Positions 35,207 to 43,711 are shown, counted from the first letter of the stretch. The stretch is 43,711 bases of DNA from Planctomycetota bacterium (GCA_020845475.1 JADLFN010000005.1:1-43711); one strand, 5' to 3'. A program made the numbers and translations. Notes: a model not told the origin generated them from the letters alone.

Positions 35207-35234
35207 TTGCGCGCCGATGGGCCATGGCTAATCT
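35207..35234 (+). promoter_or_regulatory. Weak candidate promoter of comEC
   Basis: TTGCGC (35207-35212) and TAATCT (35229-35234) with a 16-base spacer, about 60 bases before the comEC ATG. The boxes are only partly consensus. Confidence 0.25.
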
Positions 35235-35294
35235 GCGACGCGCCATGCATGGCGTTGCGCGGCAGTGATTCGCGCACGAAACGATGGAGCCACG

Positions 35295-37763
35295 ATGGAT
35301 TTCGCGCGCGAGCGCCCATTCTTGCCGCGCCGCCCCGCGCTTTTGGCCGGCGTGGCGGTAGTGCTTGGCTGCGTGCTGGCGGACTGGATTGCGCCGGGGC
35401 GCGCCGATGTTGGGTTGATCATCGGCGGCGCGGCTTTGCTTGCGGGCGCCATGGTGTTGGCGCGACTGCGGCATTTGTGGCCGGCGGCGCTGACGGCGGG
35501 GTTGGCGCTGGCGCTGTGCATGTGGGGTTATGCGGCGGTGCGCGCCGTTCCTTCGCCGCAGAGCCTGGTGGCACGCTACCCCGCAGGCGCGGAGATGGTG
35601 CGCATACGCGGTGTCATTGTGGAAGGCGGCGATTATACGCGGCGCGACCCCGCGGCCTTTGAATACCCCGATCAGCCGGCGCCCGAGCCCGATTTTCCCG
35701 TGGGCGCTGACCCGCGCCGCAACGTGAGTTACCTGCTGCGCGCCGCTTCTCTGCCCGATCTCGGCGAAGATTGCAGCGGCTACGTGAAGCTCTATCTGCC
35801 GCCGGAGAATCCAGCGCCACTGTTTCATGAAGTGACCGTGCTGGGCCGCCTGCGCACGCCGCGCCGTGCGGGCAACCCGGGCGAGGTGGACAGCGCGAAG
35901 ATGTACGGGCGATTGGGCGTAAACCACACCATGACGCTCACTGAGCCCGGCCAGCTCGTTGATCTTGGCGAGGCCGGCCTTGAGCCTCGCCGCTGGGCCT
36001 ATGCCGTTCACGAGTTCATTCACGAACGCATCGGAGCGCACATGACGCGCGACCGCGCCGCCGTGCTGGGCGCGTGCATTCTGGGCGAGCGCGGCACGCT
36101 GTCAGTCCAACAGCGTGCGGAATTTGTGCGCAGCGGCACGGTGCATCTGCTTGTGGTCAGCGGCGTGCACGTGGCGATTCTGGCGGCCGCCGTTGTGTTT
36201 CTCTTCCGCTTGCTGGGTCGCGGGCCGCGCTTCTGCTGGACGATGGCGGCATTGGCGGCGCTGTTTTACCTATTTGTGACGGGCTTGCAGCCCAGCGTGT
36301 TGCGCGCGGTGATCATGGTGCTGGTTTACGCGCTGGGCCACATTCTCGGGCGCAAGCCCGATGCGCTCAACGTCTTGGGCGCAAGCGCGCTTATCGGCGC
36401 GTTGATTGATCCCGGCGCCGTGATAGAGCTTGGCTATCAACTGAGCTATCTGGCGGTGTTGGGCATTGTGGTTGTTGCCCCGGCGCTGCGCCTGAGCGCA
36501 CCGGCTGCCTTGGGCAAACGCCATGCGCTTGGCGTCTCGTTGGTCTGGTTATGGGATTCGCTCAAAATTTCGCTGGGAGTGGGCCTTTGCACGTGGCCGT
36601 TGCTTGCTTTCAGCGTGCACATGCTCAGCCCGATCATGCTCTTGAGCAACCTTGTGGCAAGCCCGCTGGTCACGCTGATCTTGCTGCTCGCCATGGCCTC
36701 GCCGCTGGCGATTATCCCCGGCTTTGGCTCGTTGCTGGCGTGGCCGTTGGGCTGGCTTTGCGCGGCTACCACCAGCGTCAGCGCGTTCTTCGCCGAGATT
36801 CCCGGCGGCCACTTTTTCGTAGCTGCGCCGCCGCTTTGGTGGCTGTGGGGCTATTACGCCGCGCTCATTGCCGTGTTCGCGCTGCCGCGACTGGGGCTGT
36901 GGCGGTTTTCCGGCGCGGCTTTGTTTCTCGCTTGGGTTTGCGTGCTGCCCGCCCTGGCGCTGGTGGGGGGCGAGCAGCCGGGCCCCGCGCGCGTGACGGC
37001 GCTGGATGTGGGCCAGGGTGTGTGCGCGGTCATCGAGGTGCCCACGGGCCCGTGCATGGTCGTGGATTGCGGCAGCACGAGTTTGGGCGGCGTGGGCGAG
37101 CGCGTGCTGGCCCCGTTTCTCTGGACGAGAGGCCGCCAGAGCATTGACGTGCTGGTGATCTCCCATGCCGACGCCGACCACGTCAACGGCCTGCCGCAGC
37201 TGTTCGAGCGCTTTCCCGTGGGCCTTGTGTTGATTTCCGAGGCGCTTGAGAGTGATGAAGCCGGCAAGGCCTTGCGCAAATGGCTGGAAGCGCGCGCCAC
37301 AGTGCGCGTGTTCAAGCGCGGCGATGTTTTTGAGCTGGCGCCGGGTGTGAAGGTGCGCTGCCACTGGCCCGACATGAATTTCGCGGGTGCGCTGATCACC
37401 GGCGCCGCCACGCGCAACGATACGGGCCTGGTGCTTGAGATCGAGCTGGGCAAACGGCGCATGCTCATGCCCGGCGATGTTGAACATCGCGGCTTTGCGG
37501 GCTTTGTCGATCAACTCGGGCGCGTCGATGTGCTCTATGCGCCGCACCAGGGCAGCAAAGTGGAGGGGCTGGAGGGATTGCTTTCGCGCATGAAACCGGC
37601 GCATGTAGTTGTCAGCGCGCGCGAAACATTCGTGGCCGAAGAGGCGATGGATGCCTATGCGAAGTCCGGCGCGCGCGTCTGGAGCGCGTTCGAAACCGGC
37701 GCCATCGAGTTCACCATCGGCGCCGATGGAACGCTTCAAGCGCGGCCCTTTATCGACAAGTAG
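35295..37763 (+). CDS. comEC: ComEC/Rec2-family DNA uptake channel
   Basis: An 822-residue polytopic protein in the ComEC layout: an N-terminal membrane pair with a DUF4131-like soluble domain (to about 240); the competence domain with HLLVVSGVHV (284-293) and about eight helices to about residue 560; and a C-terminal metallo-beta-lactamase domain opening with LDVGQGVCAVIEV and carrying HADADH (624-629) for metal binding. ComEC carries single-stranded DNA across the inner membrane, and the MBL domain may degrade the other strand. All parts are present, so natural transformation is possible. The ATG at 35295 has GGAG at 35286-35289 and is better than the in-frame GTG at 35265. No other competence genes are adjacent. 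Confidence 0.93.
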   Translation: MDFARERPFLPRRPALLAGVAVVLGCVLADWIAPGRADVGLIIGGAALLAGAMVLARLRHLWPAALTAGLALALCMWGYAAVRAVPSPQSLVARYPAGAEMVRIRGVIVEGGDYTRRDPAAFEYPDQPAPEPDFPVGADPRRNVSYLLRAASLPDLGEDCSGYVKLYLPPENPAPLFHEVTVLGRLRTPRRAGNPGEVDSAKMYGRLGVNHTMTLTEPGQLVDLGEAGLEPRRWAYAVHEFIHERIGAHMTRDRAAVLGACILGERGTLSVQQRAEFVRSGTVHLLVVSGVHVAILAAAVVFLFRLLGRGPRFCWTMAALAALFYLFVTGLQPSVLRAVIMVLVYALGHILGRKPDALNVLGASALIGALIDPGAVIELGYQLSYLAVLGIVVVAPALRLSAPAALGKRHALGVSLVWLWDSLKISLGVGLCTWPLLAFSVHMLSPIMLLSNLVASPLVTLILLLAMASPLAIIPGFGSLLAWPLGWLCAATTSVSAFFAEIPGGHFFVAAPPLWWLWGYYAALIAVFALPRLGLWRFSGAALFLAWVCVLPALALVGGEQPGPARVTALDVGQGVCAVIEVPTGPCMVVDCGSTSLGGVGERVLAPFLWTRGRQSIDVLVISHADADHVNGLPQLFERFPVGLVLISEALESDEAGKALRKWLEARATVRVFKRGDVFELAPGVKVRCHWPDMNFAGALITGAATRNDTGLVLEIELGKRRMLMPGDVEHRGFAGFVDQLGRVDVLYAPHQGSKVEGLEGLLSRMKPAHVVVSARETFVAEEAMDAYAKSGARVWSAFETGAIEFTIGADGTLQARPFIDK

Positions 37764-37784
37764 GTGCCGCTTCTAACCAGACGG

Positions 37785-37812
37785 TTGGAAACGCTGTGCC
37801 AATCCTTACAAT
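37785..37812 (+). promoter_or_regulatory. Candidate promoter of the GHL10 gene
   Basis: TTGGAA (37785-37790) and TACAAT (37807-37812) with a 16-base spacer, close to the sigma-70 consensus. The predicted start near 37819 leaves a leader of about 20 bases containing GAGG before the ATG at 37840. Confidence 0.5.
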
Positions 37813-37839
37813 CGCCGCCTCGATTCCATAGAGGTGCCC

Positions 37840-40083
37840 ATGCTTCGGACTCTTCTGGCCGCGCTGTTTGCGGCGCTTTGCGGCGCGGCTTGTTTTGCGC
37901 AGGACATCATCATCGACAACGGCGGCGCTGGCTACTCGCAGCTCACGGGCACGTGGACGGCGGGTTCTTCGGCGGGCTATTACGGCAGCGGCTATGTGTT
38001 TGCGAGTTCAGCGGCCAGCGCCACCGCTACGGTGGAATGGCGTCCGACGATTCCCACCGCCGGCAGCTACGAAGTGGCGGTTTGGTACGTCGCCGGGGCC
38101 AATCGCGCCGACAACGCGCCCTATGCGGTCACGCACGCCAGCGGCACCAGCAATGTCGCGGTCAATCAACAGGTCAACGGCAGCGCGTGGCGCGTGCTTG
38201 GAACTTACACGTTCAGCGCGGGCACAACGGGCCGCGTGTTGCTGGCGAACAACGCCAACCCCAGCGTGGTGATTGCTGACGCCGTGCGCTTTCGCCCCGT
38301 GACGCCGGCCGCCGATGAATTTCGCGGCGTGTGGGTCAGCCGTTTCGAGTGGCCCAGCACCACGCCCAGCGTGTGGAAGAGCAACATTGACACGATTATG
38401 GCCAACGCCAAGGCCGGCAACTTCAACACCGTGCTGATTCAGATGCGGGGCGACACGACCACGCTCTATCCTTCGCCCAACGAGCCGCTCAGTTCGCTGA
38501 TCACGCTCGGCACAGGTGATGACCCGTTGCGCTACGCCCTCGATGCGGGCCACGCGCTCGGCCTCAAGGTGCATTGCTACTTCAACACGCACGTTTGCAC
38601 TTCGGCATTTGCGAGCACGCACACAAGCTGGCTGATCGCCGACACCAGCGGCACGCCGCAGAGCGCCGTCGTTGACGGCTACTGGTGGCTCGCGCCCGGC
38701 CACCCCGACGTGCAGCAATACCTGCGCGAGCAGGTGATGTATCTCGTGAACACTTACCCCGACCTTGACGGCATTCACTTCGATCGTATCCGCAACCCCG
38801 AACCGCAGTACAGCCACGACAGCGTCAGCGAGGCGCGCAGACTTGGCGGCGCCAACCCCGGCGCGCTGAACTTCGATGACTGGACCAGCGATCAAATCAC
38901 GCGCTGGCTGCGCGACGTTTACGCCCACGTTCACAGCGTGAACCCGACGCTTCAACTTTCGGCAGCACCACTGGGGCTCTACGCTGCCAGCGCCTACCCT
39001 GGCTACTCCACGGGCTACTACTACGGCAAGCCGCGCCACCAGGACGCCAAAGCGTGGCTTGCGGCAGGCGCCATCGACTGGATTGCGCCACAGTGCTACT
39101 GGCCCGACGGCGGCAGCAAACCTGATTTCTCGGACCTCGTGCCCGACTGGCTCGCCAGCGCCAACGGCCGCCACATCTACCCCGGCATGAGCGCCTCAAG
39201 CGACGGCAGCGCCACGGAAACGATTGCCGAAATCACAGCCGCGCGCACCCTGGGTGCGCCTGGCACTGTGGTGTGGAGCTATGGCGCGGCTAACAGCTAC
39301 AACTTCTGGAGCGCGCTGCCTGCCGGCGTTTACGCGCAGCCGGCCAATCCGCCGGCGCTGTCGTGGCTGACCAACCCGACGAAGGCCATCGTGTACGGTT
39401 ACGTCACGAATTTTGCGACGGGCCAGCCGGTGACGGATGCCTGGATCACGCGTAGCGGCAGCACCTACACCGCGCTGAGCGCCAAAGACGGTTTCTATTG
39501 CTGGCTCGAACTTACGCCGGGCAGCTACACGCTGAACGGCAATCTCAGCGGCGTGGGCAGCGCGACGCGCCAGGTGCTCAATCTTGCGGCGGGAGAAGTG
39601 CGGCGCGTAGATATCGCGCTGGCTGGGCCGGGTGTTGCTGTTGCGCTGGAGTTTGCGGGAGCGCCCGTCAGCGCCGAGCAGGGCCAGAGCTTCAATGTCA
39701 TTGCGCGCGTGGTGGACAACAACGGCGCGCTGGTGACGACCGGCAGTTACAACCTAACGCTCGCGCTCGCAAGCGGCAGCGGAACACTGAGCGGCGTGCT
39801 GAGCGGTTCAACGGTGAACGGCGGTATTACGTTTACGGTGAACTACAACGTGGCCGAAGCCATCACGCTTGCCGTAACCGAGGGCAGCGCGGCACTCACA
39901 CCCGCCAATGTCGGAGTCCTGATCACGCCGCCAGTCGGCGGCGGCGGGAGCAAGGGCGACAGCGGCGGCGGCGGTTGTTCAACGGATGAGTCACCGGGCC
40001 TGATGTGGCTGGCGGCGCTTGTGCTCCTTTGGAGTGCGCTGGCTTGCCAGTGCTTTGTCGCTCGGTCTTCAAAGGTGCTATAA
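37840..40083 (+). CDS. Secreted GHL10-family glycosyl hydrolase with C-terminal sorting tail
   Basis: A 747-residue exported protein. A signal peptide (1-21, ending FAQ) is followed by a golvesin/xanthan-lyase-C-like sandwich (22-155; DNGGAGYSQLTGTW, GSYEVAVWYVAG, VVIADAVRF) and a GHL10 (DUF187) barrel (160 to about 505; EFRGVWVSRFEW, the acidic D310-x-x-x-x-D315 in DGIHFDRIR, PGMSASSDG). Then come a carboxypeptidase-regulatory-like domain (about 513-595) and an Ig-like domain (about 603-690). The tail is GGGGSKGDSGGGGC with Cys 713, a hydrophobic helix and a basic end, like C-terminal sorting signals of the GlyGly/Synerg/JDVT type. GHL10 enzymes are predicted to act on peptidoglycan or glycans. 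The ATG follows GAGG by 5-6 bases. Confidence 0.88.
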   Translation: MLRTLLAALFAALCGAACFAQDIIIDNGGAGYSQLTGTWTAGSSAGYYGSGYVFASSAASATATVEWRPTIPTAGSYEVAVWYVAGANRADNAPYAVTHASGTSNVAVNQQVNGSAWRVLGTYTFSAGTTGRVLLANNANPSVVIADAVRFRPVTPAADEFRGVWVSRFEWPSTTPSVWKSNIDTIMANAKAGNFNTVLIQMRGDTTTLYPSPNEPLSSLITLGTGDDPLRYALDAGHALGLKVHCYFNTHVCTSAFASTHTSWLIADTSGTPQSAVVDGYWWLAPGHPDVQQYLREQVMYLVNTYPDLDGIHFDRIRNPEPQYSHDSVSEARRLGGANPGALNFDDWTSDQITRWLRDVYAHVHSVNPTLQLSAAPLGLYAASAYPGYSTGYYYGKPRHQDAKAWLAAGAIDWIAPQCYWPDGGSKPDFSDLVPDWLASANGRHIYPGMSASSDGSATETIAEITAARTLGAPGTVVWSYGAANSYNFWSALPAGVYAQPANPPALSWLTNPTKAIVYGYVTNFATGQPVTDAWITRSGSTYTALSAKDGFYCWLELTPGSYTLNGNLSGVGSATRQVLNLAAGEVRRVDIALAGPGVAVALEFAGAPVSAEQGQSFNVIARVVDNNGALVTTGSYNLTLALASGSGTLSGVLSGSTVNGGITFTVNYNVAEAITLAVTEGSAALTPANVGVLITPPVGGGGSKGDSGGGGCSTDESPGLMWLAALVLLWSALACQCFVARSSKVL

Positions 40084-40084
40084 G
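40055..40084 (+). promoter_or_regulatory. Candidate promoter of lptF-lptG, possibly leaderless
   Basis: TTGTCG (40055-40060) and TATAAG (40079-40084) with an 18-base spacer, overlapping the end of the GHL10 gene. The -10 box ends 6 bases before the lptF ATG at 40091, so a transcript could start at the ATG itself. No Shine-Dalgarno is seen. Confidence 0.45.
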
Positions 40085-40090
40085 CAGTCC

Positions 40091-41248
40091 ATGTTCAGGC
40101 TCGACCGCGCGATCTTGCGTGAGATGTTGCCGCTGGCGCTGATTTGCCTGCTCGGCCTGACGTTTCTGTTCACAACGGTTGGCCTGTTCCAGATTGTCAA
40201 TCGCTTTGAAGTTACGCCGCGCGTAACCACGTTGCTCGCGTTTTGGCCTGTGCTCTGGAAATCGCTGCTGCCCATGACGCTGCCGGTCTCACTTACGTTT
40301 GCGTCGGCCATGGTTTATGGCCGTATGCGCGCGGAGGGCGAACTGCTGGTGCTTTCTTCGGCGGGTGTCTCGCCGTGGCGGCATTACGCCGTGCTATTGC
40401 CACTGGGACTGATCTGCGGTGCGCTTTCGTTCTATGCCGCGAGCGAAATGGGCCCTGATGCTTATGCGCGGCGTTTTGCTCTCTCGCGCCAGGCATTGGC
40501 GGATTTCGTGAACTATCCGCCCGGTGGTGCGCGCGAATTGCGCCTTACGGGCCTTGATATCAGCTATGCCGATGCGCGCGACGGGCAATTGCATGATCTC
40601 ACGCTGGTGCTGCATCGCGACGACGGGCCGAGCGACCAACAGGGCCTGCTCGCTTCACTCACAGCCGAGAGTGCCCGCATTCGCTATGACACTGACAAGC
40701 GCGAGCTCGTGCTCGTCAACGTCATAAAGCCGCGTCTGGTGTGCTTTGACCCAAAGTCGGGCGCGCCGGGCACACCGCATATCGAGCTGTTTGGAGGCGA
40801 CATGAAGCTGCTTTCGCCAGCGATGTCCGCCTCGCAGATCGAGAATCTGCGCTGGAAGTTTGATTTCGACAGCCGCGAAAAAGTTGAGGGCGCAAAGGGG
40901 CTGAGAACAGCCGCGTTGCTTGCACAAGTTGAGCGCGAGGCTGCGGGCAAAGGCCCGAGCGAAGCTTCGGGCGAGCTGGTGCGGCGCGCGGGGCTGGGCT
41001 TTGCCGGTTTGCTATTGCCGCTGCTGGGTGCTTTGCTGGCATCACTGGTGAATCATCCCAACCGGCTGCTGGCGATTGCTGCTGGCGTCATTCCCGGCGC
41101 GCTGCTGTTCTTCCCGATCATGACCGCAGCCAGCGGCCTGGCTCGCGGCGGCGTTGACGTTTCGTTCAGCTATCTGCTTGCGCCGCTGGTGGTTGCGGCC
41201 GTGTGCGTTGTTGTGCTGCTGAGGCACACACGGGGGCGCTGGATATGA
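40091..41248 (+). CDS. lptF: LptF/LptG-family LPS export permease (LptF-like)
   Basis: A 385-residue YjgP/YjgQ-family permease. The start MFRLDRAILREM and the first helix block (LPLALICLLGLTFLFTTVGLFQIV) match LptF. Helices 2-3 (about 55-120) contain the conserved RMRAEGELLVLSSAGVSPW loop, a periplasmic beta-jellyroll spans about 135-290 and three helices lie at the C-terminus. LptF and LptG pair with the ATPase LptB to extract LPS from the inner membrane and pass it to LptC/LptA. The ATG at 40091 gives the family N-terminus; the frame is open further upstream but there overlaps the GHL10 gene. Its stop overlaps the next start as ATGA. Confidence 0.9.
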   Translation: MFRLDRAILREMLPLALICLLGLTFLFTTVGLFQIVNRFEVTPRVTTLLAFWPVLWKSLLPMTLPVSLTFASAMVYGRMRAEGELLVLSSAGVSPWRHYAVLLPLGLICGALSFYAASEMGPDAYARRFALSRQALADFVNYPPGGARELRLTGLDISYADARDGQLHDLTLVLHRDDGPSDQQGLLASLTAESARIRYDTDKRELVLVNVIKPRLVCFDPKSGAPGTPHIELFGGDMKLLSPAMSASQIENLRWKFDFDSREKVEGAKGLRTAALLAQVEREAAGKGPSEASGELVRRAGLGFAGLLLPLLGALLASLVNHPNRLLAIAAGVIPGALLFFPIMTAASGLARGGVDVSFSYLLAPLVVAAVCVVVLLRHTRGRWI

Positions 41249-42288
41249 CGCGCTACGATCGCTACTTCCTGTGGGTGTTCTTTCAATCGGCGCTGCTGCT
41301 TATAGCGCTGATAGCCACGGTGTTTGTGGTCATCGATGTGCTGCTCAACCTTGACGAGTTCCAGCGCTTCGAAAACGTGGCGCGCGACGTGACGCTTTAC
41401 TACGCCTTCAACCTGCCGCCGGTGCTGTATCTGCTGCTGCCGATCATCATTGCCACGGCGGGACTGTTTGCGCTGGCACGCATCATTCGAGCGCGCGAGT
41501 TGATTGTTCTTCAAGCGGCCGGCATCAGTCCGCGGCGCGCGCTTTCGGCGCTGTTTGCGGGCGCGCTCCTGCTTGGCTTTGGCGGCTTGGCACTGCGCGA
41601 GTTCGCCTTGCCGCCCTTGAGCCAGAGCCAGCGCGAGTCGCCCGCCGGCGCTTCGGAGTTCCGCAAAGGCAAGCGCCTGACGGTGCGCGACGACGCCGGC
41701 AATTCCTGGTATGTGCGCAGCTATGATCTCGGCAAGGGCACACTCTCGGGAGTTCGCATTTTGTCGCGCGATGGCCGCATCCTCGTCGTCGCGCAAGAAA
41801 TGAGCTGGGCCGATGCGCGCCGGGAGTGGTTTACGCCCAGGGGTGAAATCCACAATCTCCAGGCGCTGCTTGAGGGAAACGTAGCCGCGCCGCGCGAGTT
41901 CAACGGCCCTCCGCCCATAGGCGAACTCCTGCCTGCCGATTTTGGCCGCCGCAAACGAGGCTTTGCGGGCACGCCGATTTCTGACCTGTGGCGCGACGCG
42001 CAAACGCGGCCGGACTTCCGGGAGCTGGGCTTAGCGGCCAATCACGAATTGTGGCACCCATTTGGGGGCCTGCTGATGCTGCTGGTGGGGGCGGGGCTGG
42101 TGTTGTGGCGGCCGGCCAAGTCAGCCGTCGTGGGAGGACTTGCCGTGATCGCCGTGCTGGGTTACCAGATATGTGTGTTCTGGTTTGAAACGCTGAGTAC
42201 GGCGGGCGCCATCACGCCGGCCATCGGTGCGGCTTTGACGCCCGTGATCTTCAGCGCGCTGGCTGCAATGATGTGGTGGCGAAAGTGA
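41245..42288 (+). CDS. lptG: LptF/LptG-family LPS export permease (LptG-like)
   Basis: A 347-residue permease of the same family. MTRYDRYFLWVFFQS is the typical short basic entry to helix 1, with LLPIIIATAGLFALARIIRARELIVLQAAGIS as the helix 2 / coupling segment. The middle is a shorter beta-jellyroll (about 125-245) than in LptF, followed by three C-terminal helices. The ATG overlaps the lptF TGA (ATGA), so the two are translationally coupled and should form the LptF-LptG heterodimer. Presence of both implies an outer membrane with LPS or a related lipid. lptB, lptC and lptA are not in this window. Confidence 0.9.
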   Translation: MTRYDRYFLWVFFQSALLLIALIATVFVVIDVLLNLDEFQRFENVARDVTLYYAFNLPPVLYLLLPIIIATAGLFALARIIRARELIVLQAAGISPRRALSALFAGALLLGFGGLALREFALPPLSQSQRESPAGASEFRKGKRLTVRDDAGNSWYVRSYDLGKGTLSGVRILSRDGRILVVAQEMSWADARREWFTPRGEIHNLQALLEGNVAAPREFNGPPPIGELLPADFGRRKRGFAGTPISDLWRDAQTRPDFRELGLAANHELWHPFGGLLMLLVGAGLVLWRPAKSAVVGGLAVIAVLGYQICVFWFETLSTAGAITPAIGAALTPVIFSALAAMMWWRK

Positions 42289-42350
42289 ACAATCACGGGG
42301 TTGAGCCGGCTGTTAGTGCAAACTAGCCTTGTGCGCCAAAGGAGAGCACC

Positions 42351-43340
42351 ATGTCAGGAGTCGATCGCCTCAATGTGCCCGAGTTTGAGCGTCCCATCGT
42401 CGAACTCGAAATGAAACTCGAAAGCGCGCGCATGGACCTGGCCAACGCCAAGGACGACGCCCGCATTCTCAAAGAAGAAGAAATAAAGCACCTCGAGAAA
42501 GACCTCAAGAAGCTTTCGGACAGCGTGTTTGGAAACCTTGACCCGTGGTCGCGCGTGCAACTGGCGCGCCATCCCAACCGGCCCCTTACGACCGATTACA
42601 TCAAGGCCCTGTTCGACGACTGGCAGGAGTTGTTCGGTGATCGCGTTTACGGCGATGATCCTGCGATCGTCACGGGTTTTGGCACGCTCAATGGCATCAA
42701 GTGCTTTGTGCTCGGCCACCGCAAGGGCAAGACACTCAAGGAACGGCTTGAGTGCAACTTTGGCTGTGCGCACCCGGAGGGTTATCGAAAAGCGCTGCTC
42801 AAGATGCGCCTGGCCGAAAAGCTTGGCCTGCCGATCATTTCCTTTATCAATACTCCCGGCGCATACCCCGGCCTGGAAGCCGAAGAGCGCGGCCAGAGCC
42901 AGGCGATTGCCGACAACATCCGCGAGATGGCGACGTTGAAAGTTCCGATTATCTGCCTGACCATCGGCGAGGGCGGCAGCGGCGGCGCGCTGGGCATTGG
43001 CGTGGGTGACCGCTACCTGATCATGGAGAATTCGTATTACTCCGTGATTTCGCCCGAAGGCTGCGCCGCGATTTTGTGGCACGACGCCAAGAAAGCCAGC
43101 GAGGCGGCCAAAGTGCTGCGCCTGACGCCCAACGATCTGATGGAGCTGGGCATCATGGACGAAATCGTGCCCGAGCCCTACGGCGGCGCGCACCGCGACC
43201 CGCGCAAGGCGCTCGATATCGTCAAGGCCACGTTGCTGCGCCATCTGGGCGAACTCATGCCGCTCGAAATCGAAACGCTGCTCGACCAGCGCTACGAAAA
43301 ACTGCGCAAGATGGGCAAATATCAGGAAGTGCCGGCATAA
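42351..43340 (+). CDS. accA: Acetyl-CoA carboxylase carboxyltransferase subunit alpha
   Basis: A 329-residue AccA, close to the E. coli length. An N-terminal helical segment (ERPIVELEMKLE to EKDLKKL) leads to the carboxyltransferase core, with ARHPNRPLTTDYI near 71, FVLGHRKGKT near 120, the INTPGAYPGLEAEERGQ block near 165-181 and the oxyanion-hole glycines IGEGGSGGALGIG near 207-219. With AccD it transfers carboxyl from biotin-BCCP to acetyl-CoA, the first step of fatty-acid synthesis. The start has a strong AGGAGAG Shine-Dalgarno. accD is not adjacent. The next gene starts on the base after its stop codon. Confidence 0.96.
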   Translation: MSGVDRLNVPEFERPIVELEMKLESARMDLANAKDDARILKEEEIKHLEKDLKKLSDSVFGNLDPWSRVQLARHPNRPLTTDYIKALFDDWQELFGDRVYGDDPAIVTGFGTLNGIKCFVLGHRKGKTLKERLECNFGCAHPEGYRKALLKMRLAEKLGLPIISFINTPGAYPGLEAEERGQSQAIADNIREMATLKVPIICLTIGEGGSGGALGIGVGDRYLIMENSYYSVISPEGCAAILWHDAKKASEAAKVLRLTPNDLMELGIMDEIVPEPYGGAHRDPRKALDIVKATLLRHLGELMPLEIETLLDQRYEKLRKMGKYQEVPA

Positions 43341-43589
43341 ATGGAAGCCACGCTCGAACATCCGGCATATCGCGCCCCATCCAAAGTCAGGCTGGCGCGC
43401 GGGTTCGTCTTATGCGTGGCGCTCATGGCTGCGATGGCCGCCTTGTTTGCATCGTGGGATGAGAACGGCAGCGCCGTGATTCGCGAGGCGCGCCAAGCGC
43501 GGCAGGAAGTCAAGAAAACCGTGCGAAAGGTATCGCGGCCCATCCGCAACGCTTGGCGCGACGCCAAGCTCGGCTGGAAGAGTCTCTAG
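43341..43589 (+). CDS. Small single-pass membrane protein after accA
   Basis: An 82-residue protein whose ATG directly follows the accA stop codon. It has one hydrophobic helix at about 18-38 (LARGFVLCVALMAAMAALFAS) and a basic, helical tail (ARQARQEVKKTVRKVSRPIRNAW). There is no known family. It is probably cotranscribed with accA. Its stop (TAG, 43587-43589) lies where the transposon end may begin, so the original C-terminus may have been changed by the insertion. Confidence 0.65.
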   Translation: MEATLEHPAYRAPSKVRLARGFVLCVALMAAMAALFASWDENGSAVIREARQARQEVKKTVRKVSRPIRNAWRDAKLGWKSL

Positions 43590-43711
43590 AGCATTTTCAC
43601 GGAATATCTTCAGTTGCCTTGGGTAGTTTGTCGATGGCTTTGGTGGGAGGCACCTATGCCAAAGCCATACTCGATGGATCTTCGTTTGCGTGTCATTGCG
43701 GCCTGTGATGC
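43587..43711 (+). mobile_element. Left part of an IS630-like insertion sequence
   Basis: A transposase gene begins at 43656 and is cut by the window edge. The sequence from about 43587 (TAGAGCATTTTCACGG...) is non-coding and could be the left terminal repeat next to a TA target, as expected for IS630/Tc1 elements. The exact end cannot be fixed without the right-hand repeat. Confidence 0.5.
43656..43711 (+). CDS. IS630-family transposase, N-terminal fragment (cut by window edge)
   Basis: ATG 43656 opens MPKPYSMDLRLRVIAACD, which matches the common N-terminus of IS630-type transposases (MPKPYSxDLRxRVxxA), the first helix of their DNA-binding helix-turn-helix. GGGAGG lies at 43645-43650, five bases upstream. 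Only 18 codons are visible; the catalytic DDE domain would lie beyond the window. Whether the full gene is intact cannot be judged. Confidence 0.75.
   Translation, partial: MPKPYSMDLRLRVIAACD

Overview
The window is one GC-rich (about 60% by eye) stretch of bacterial chromosome, densely coded on both strands. It holds about 32 genes plus the first codons of a transposase cut off by the right edge. I see no rRNA, tRNA, CRISPR array, phage or plasmid module. Two LptF/LptG-family permeases, lipoproteins, a likely outer-membrane barrel and many secreted proteins point to a diderm (outer-membrane) bacterium. The gene mix suggests the Planctomycetota/PVC region or a neighbouring candidate phylum: secreted Tricorn-like protease, PD40 propellers, GHL10 hydrolase, GxxExxY protein, ECF sigma with FecR, many lone housekeeping genes. 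That placement is inference; no marker gene here settles it.

Layout. 1-3.6 kb: a small repeat protein, a membrane-anchored multihaem cytochrome c and a membrane-anchored HEAT-like protein. 3.7-8.2 kb: meaB (cobalamin-mutase chaperone), a 368-bp gene-free gap, an RluD-type pseudouridine synthase, yajQ and a MATE exporter. 8.3-10.4 kb: a secreted protein built from four copies of an unrecognised domain. 10.5-16.5 kb: prmC, a hidden 93-residue gene, murA, a degenerate GxxExxY protein and leuS. 16.5-22.8 kb: a lipoprotein with four DUF192-like modules, small membrane proteins, an ABC ATPase without a permease, a coiled-coil membrane protein, 3-hydroxybutyryl-CoA dehydrogenase and a receiver-like protein lacking the phosphorylation Asp. 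23-30.4 kb: a secreted Tricorn-like S41 protease facing a secreted PD40 protein, then maeB. 30.5-35.2 kb, mostly minus strand: a TauE/SafE exporter, an ECF sigma factor with a FecR/STN-like anti-sigma protein, a small barrel and a lipoprotein. 35.3-43.7 kb: comEC, a GHL10 glycosyl hydrolase with a C-terminal sorting signal, lptF-lptG, accA, a small membrane protein and the start of an IS630-type transposase.

Most genes look like single transcription units. They are separated by strong perfect hairpins, several of which serve two convergent genes. Clear operon-like links are lptF-lptG (ATGA overlap), the coiled-coil membrane protein with a 70-residue membrane protein (3-bp gap) and possibly the ABC ATPase, sigma-fecR, prmC with the 93-residue gene, and accA with an 82-residue membrane protein. 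Central metabolism and biosynthesis (maeB, accA, hbd, meaB, murA, leuS, prmC) are mixed with envelope functions. The most novel content is in the secreted multidomain proteins: four tandem DUF192-like modules in one lipoprotein, and a four-fold repeat of an unrecognised domain of about 155 residues.
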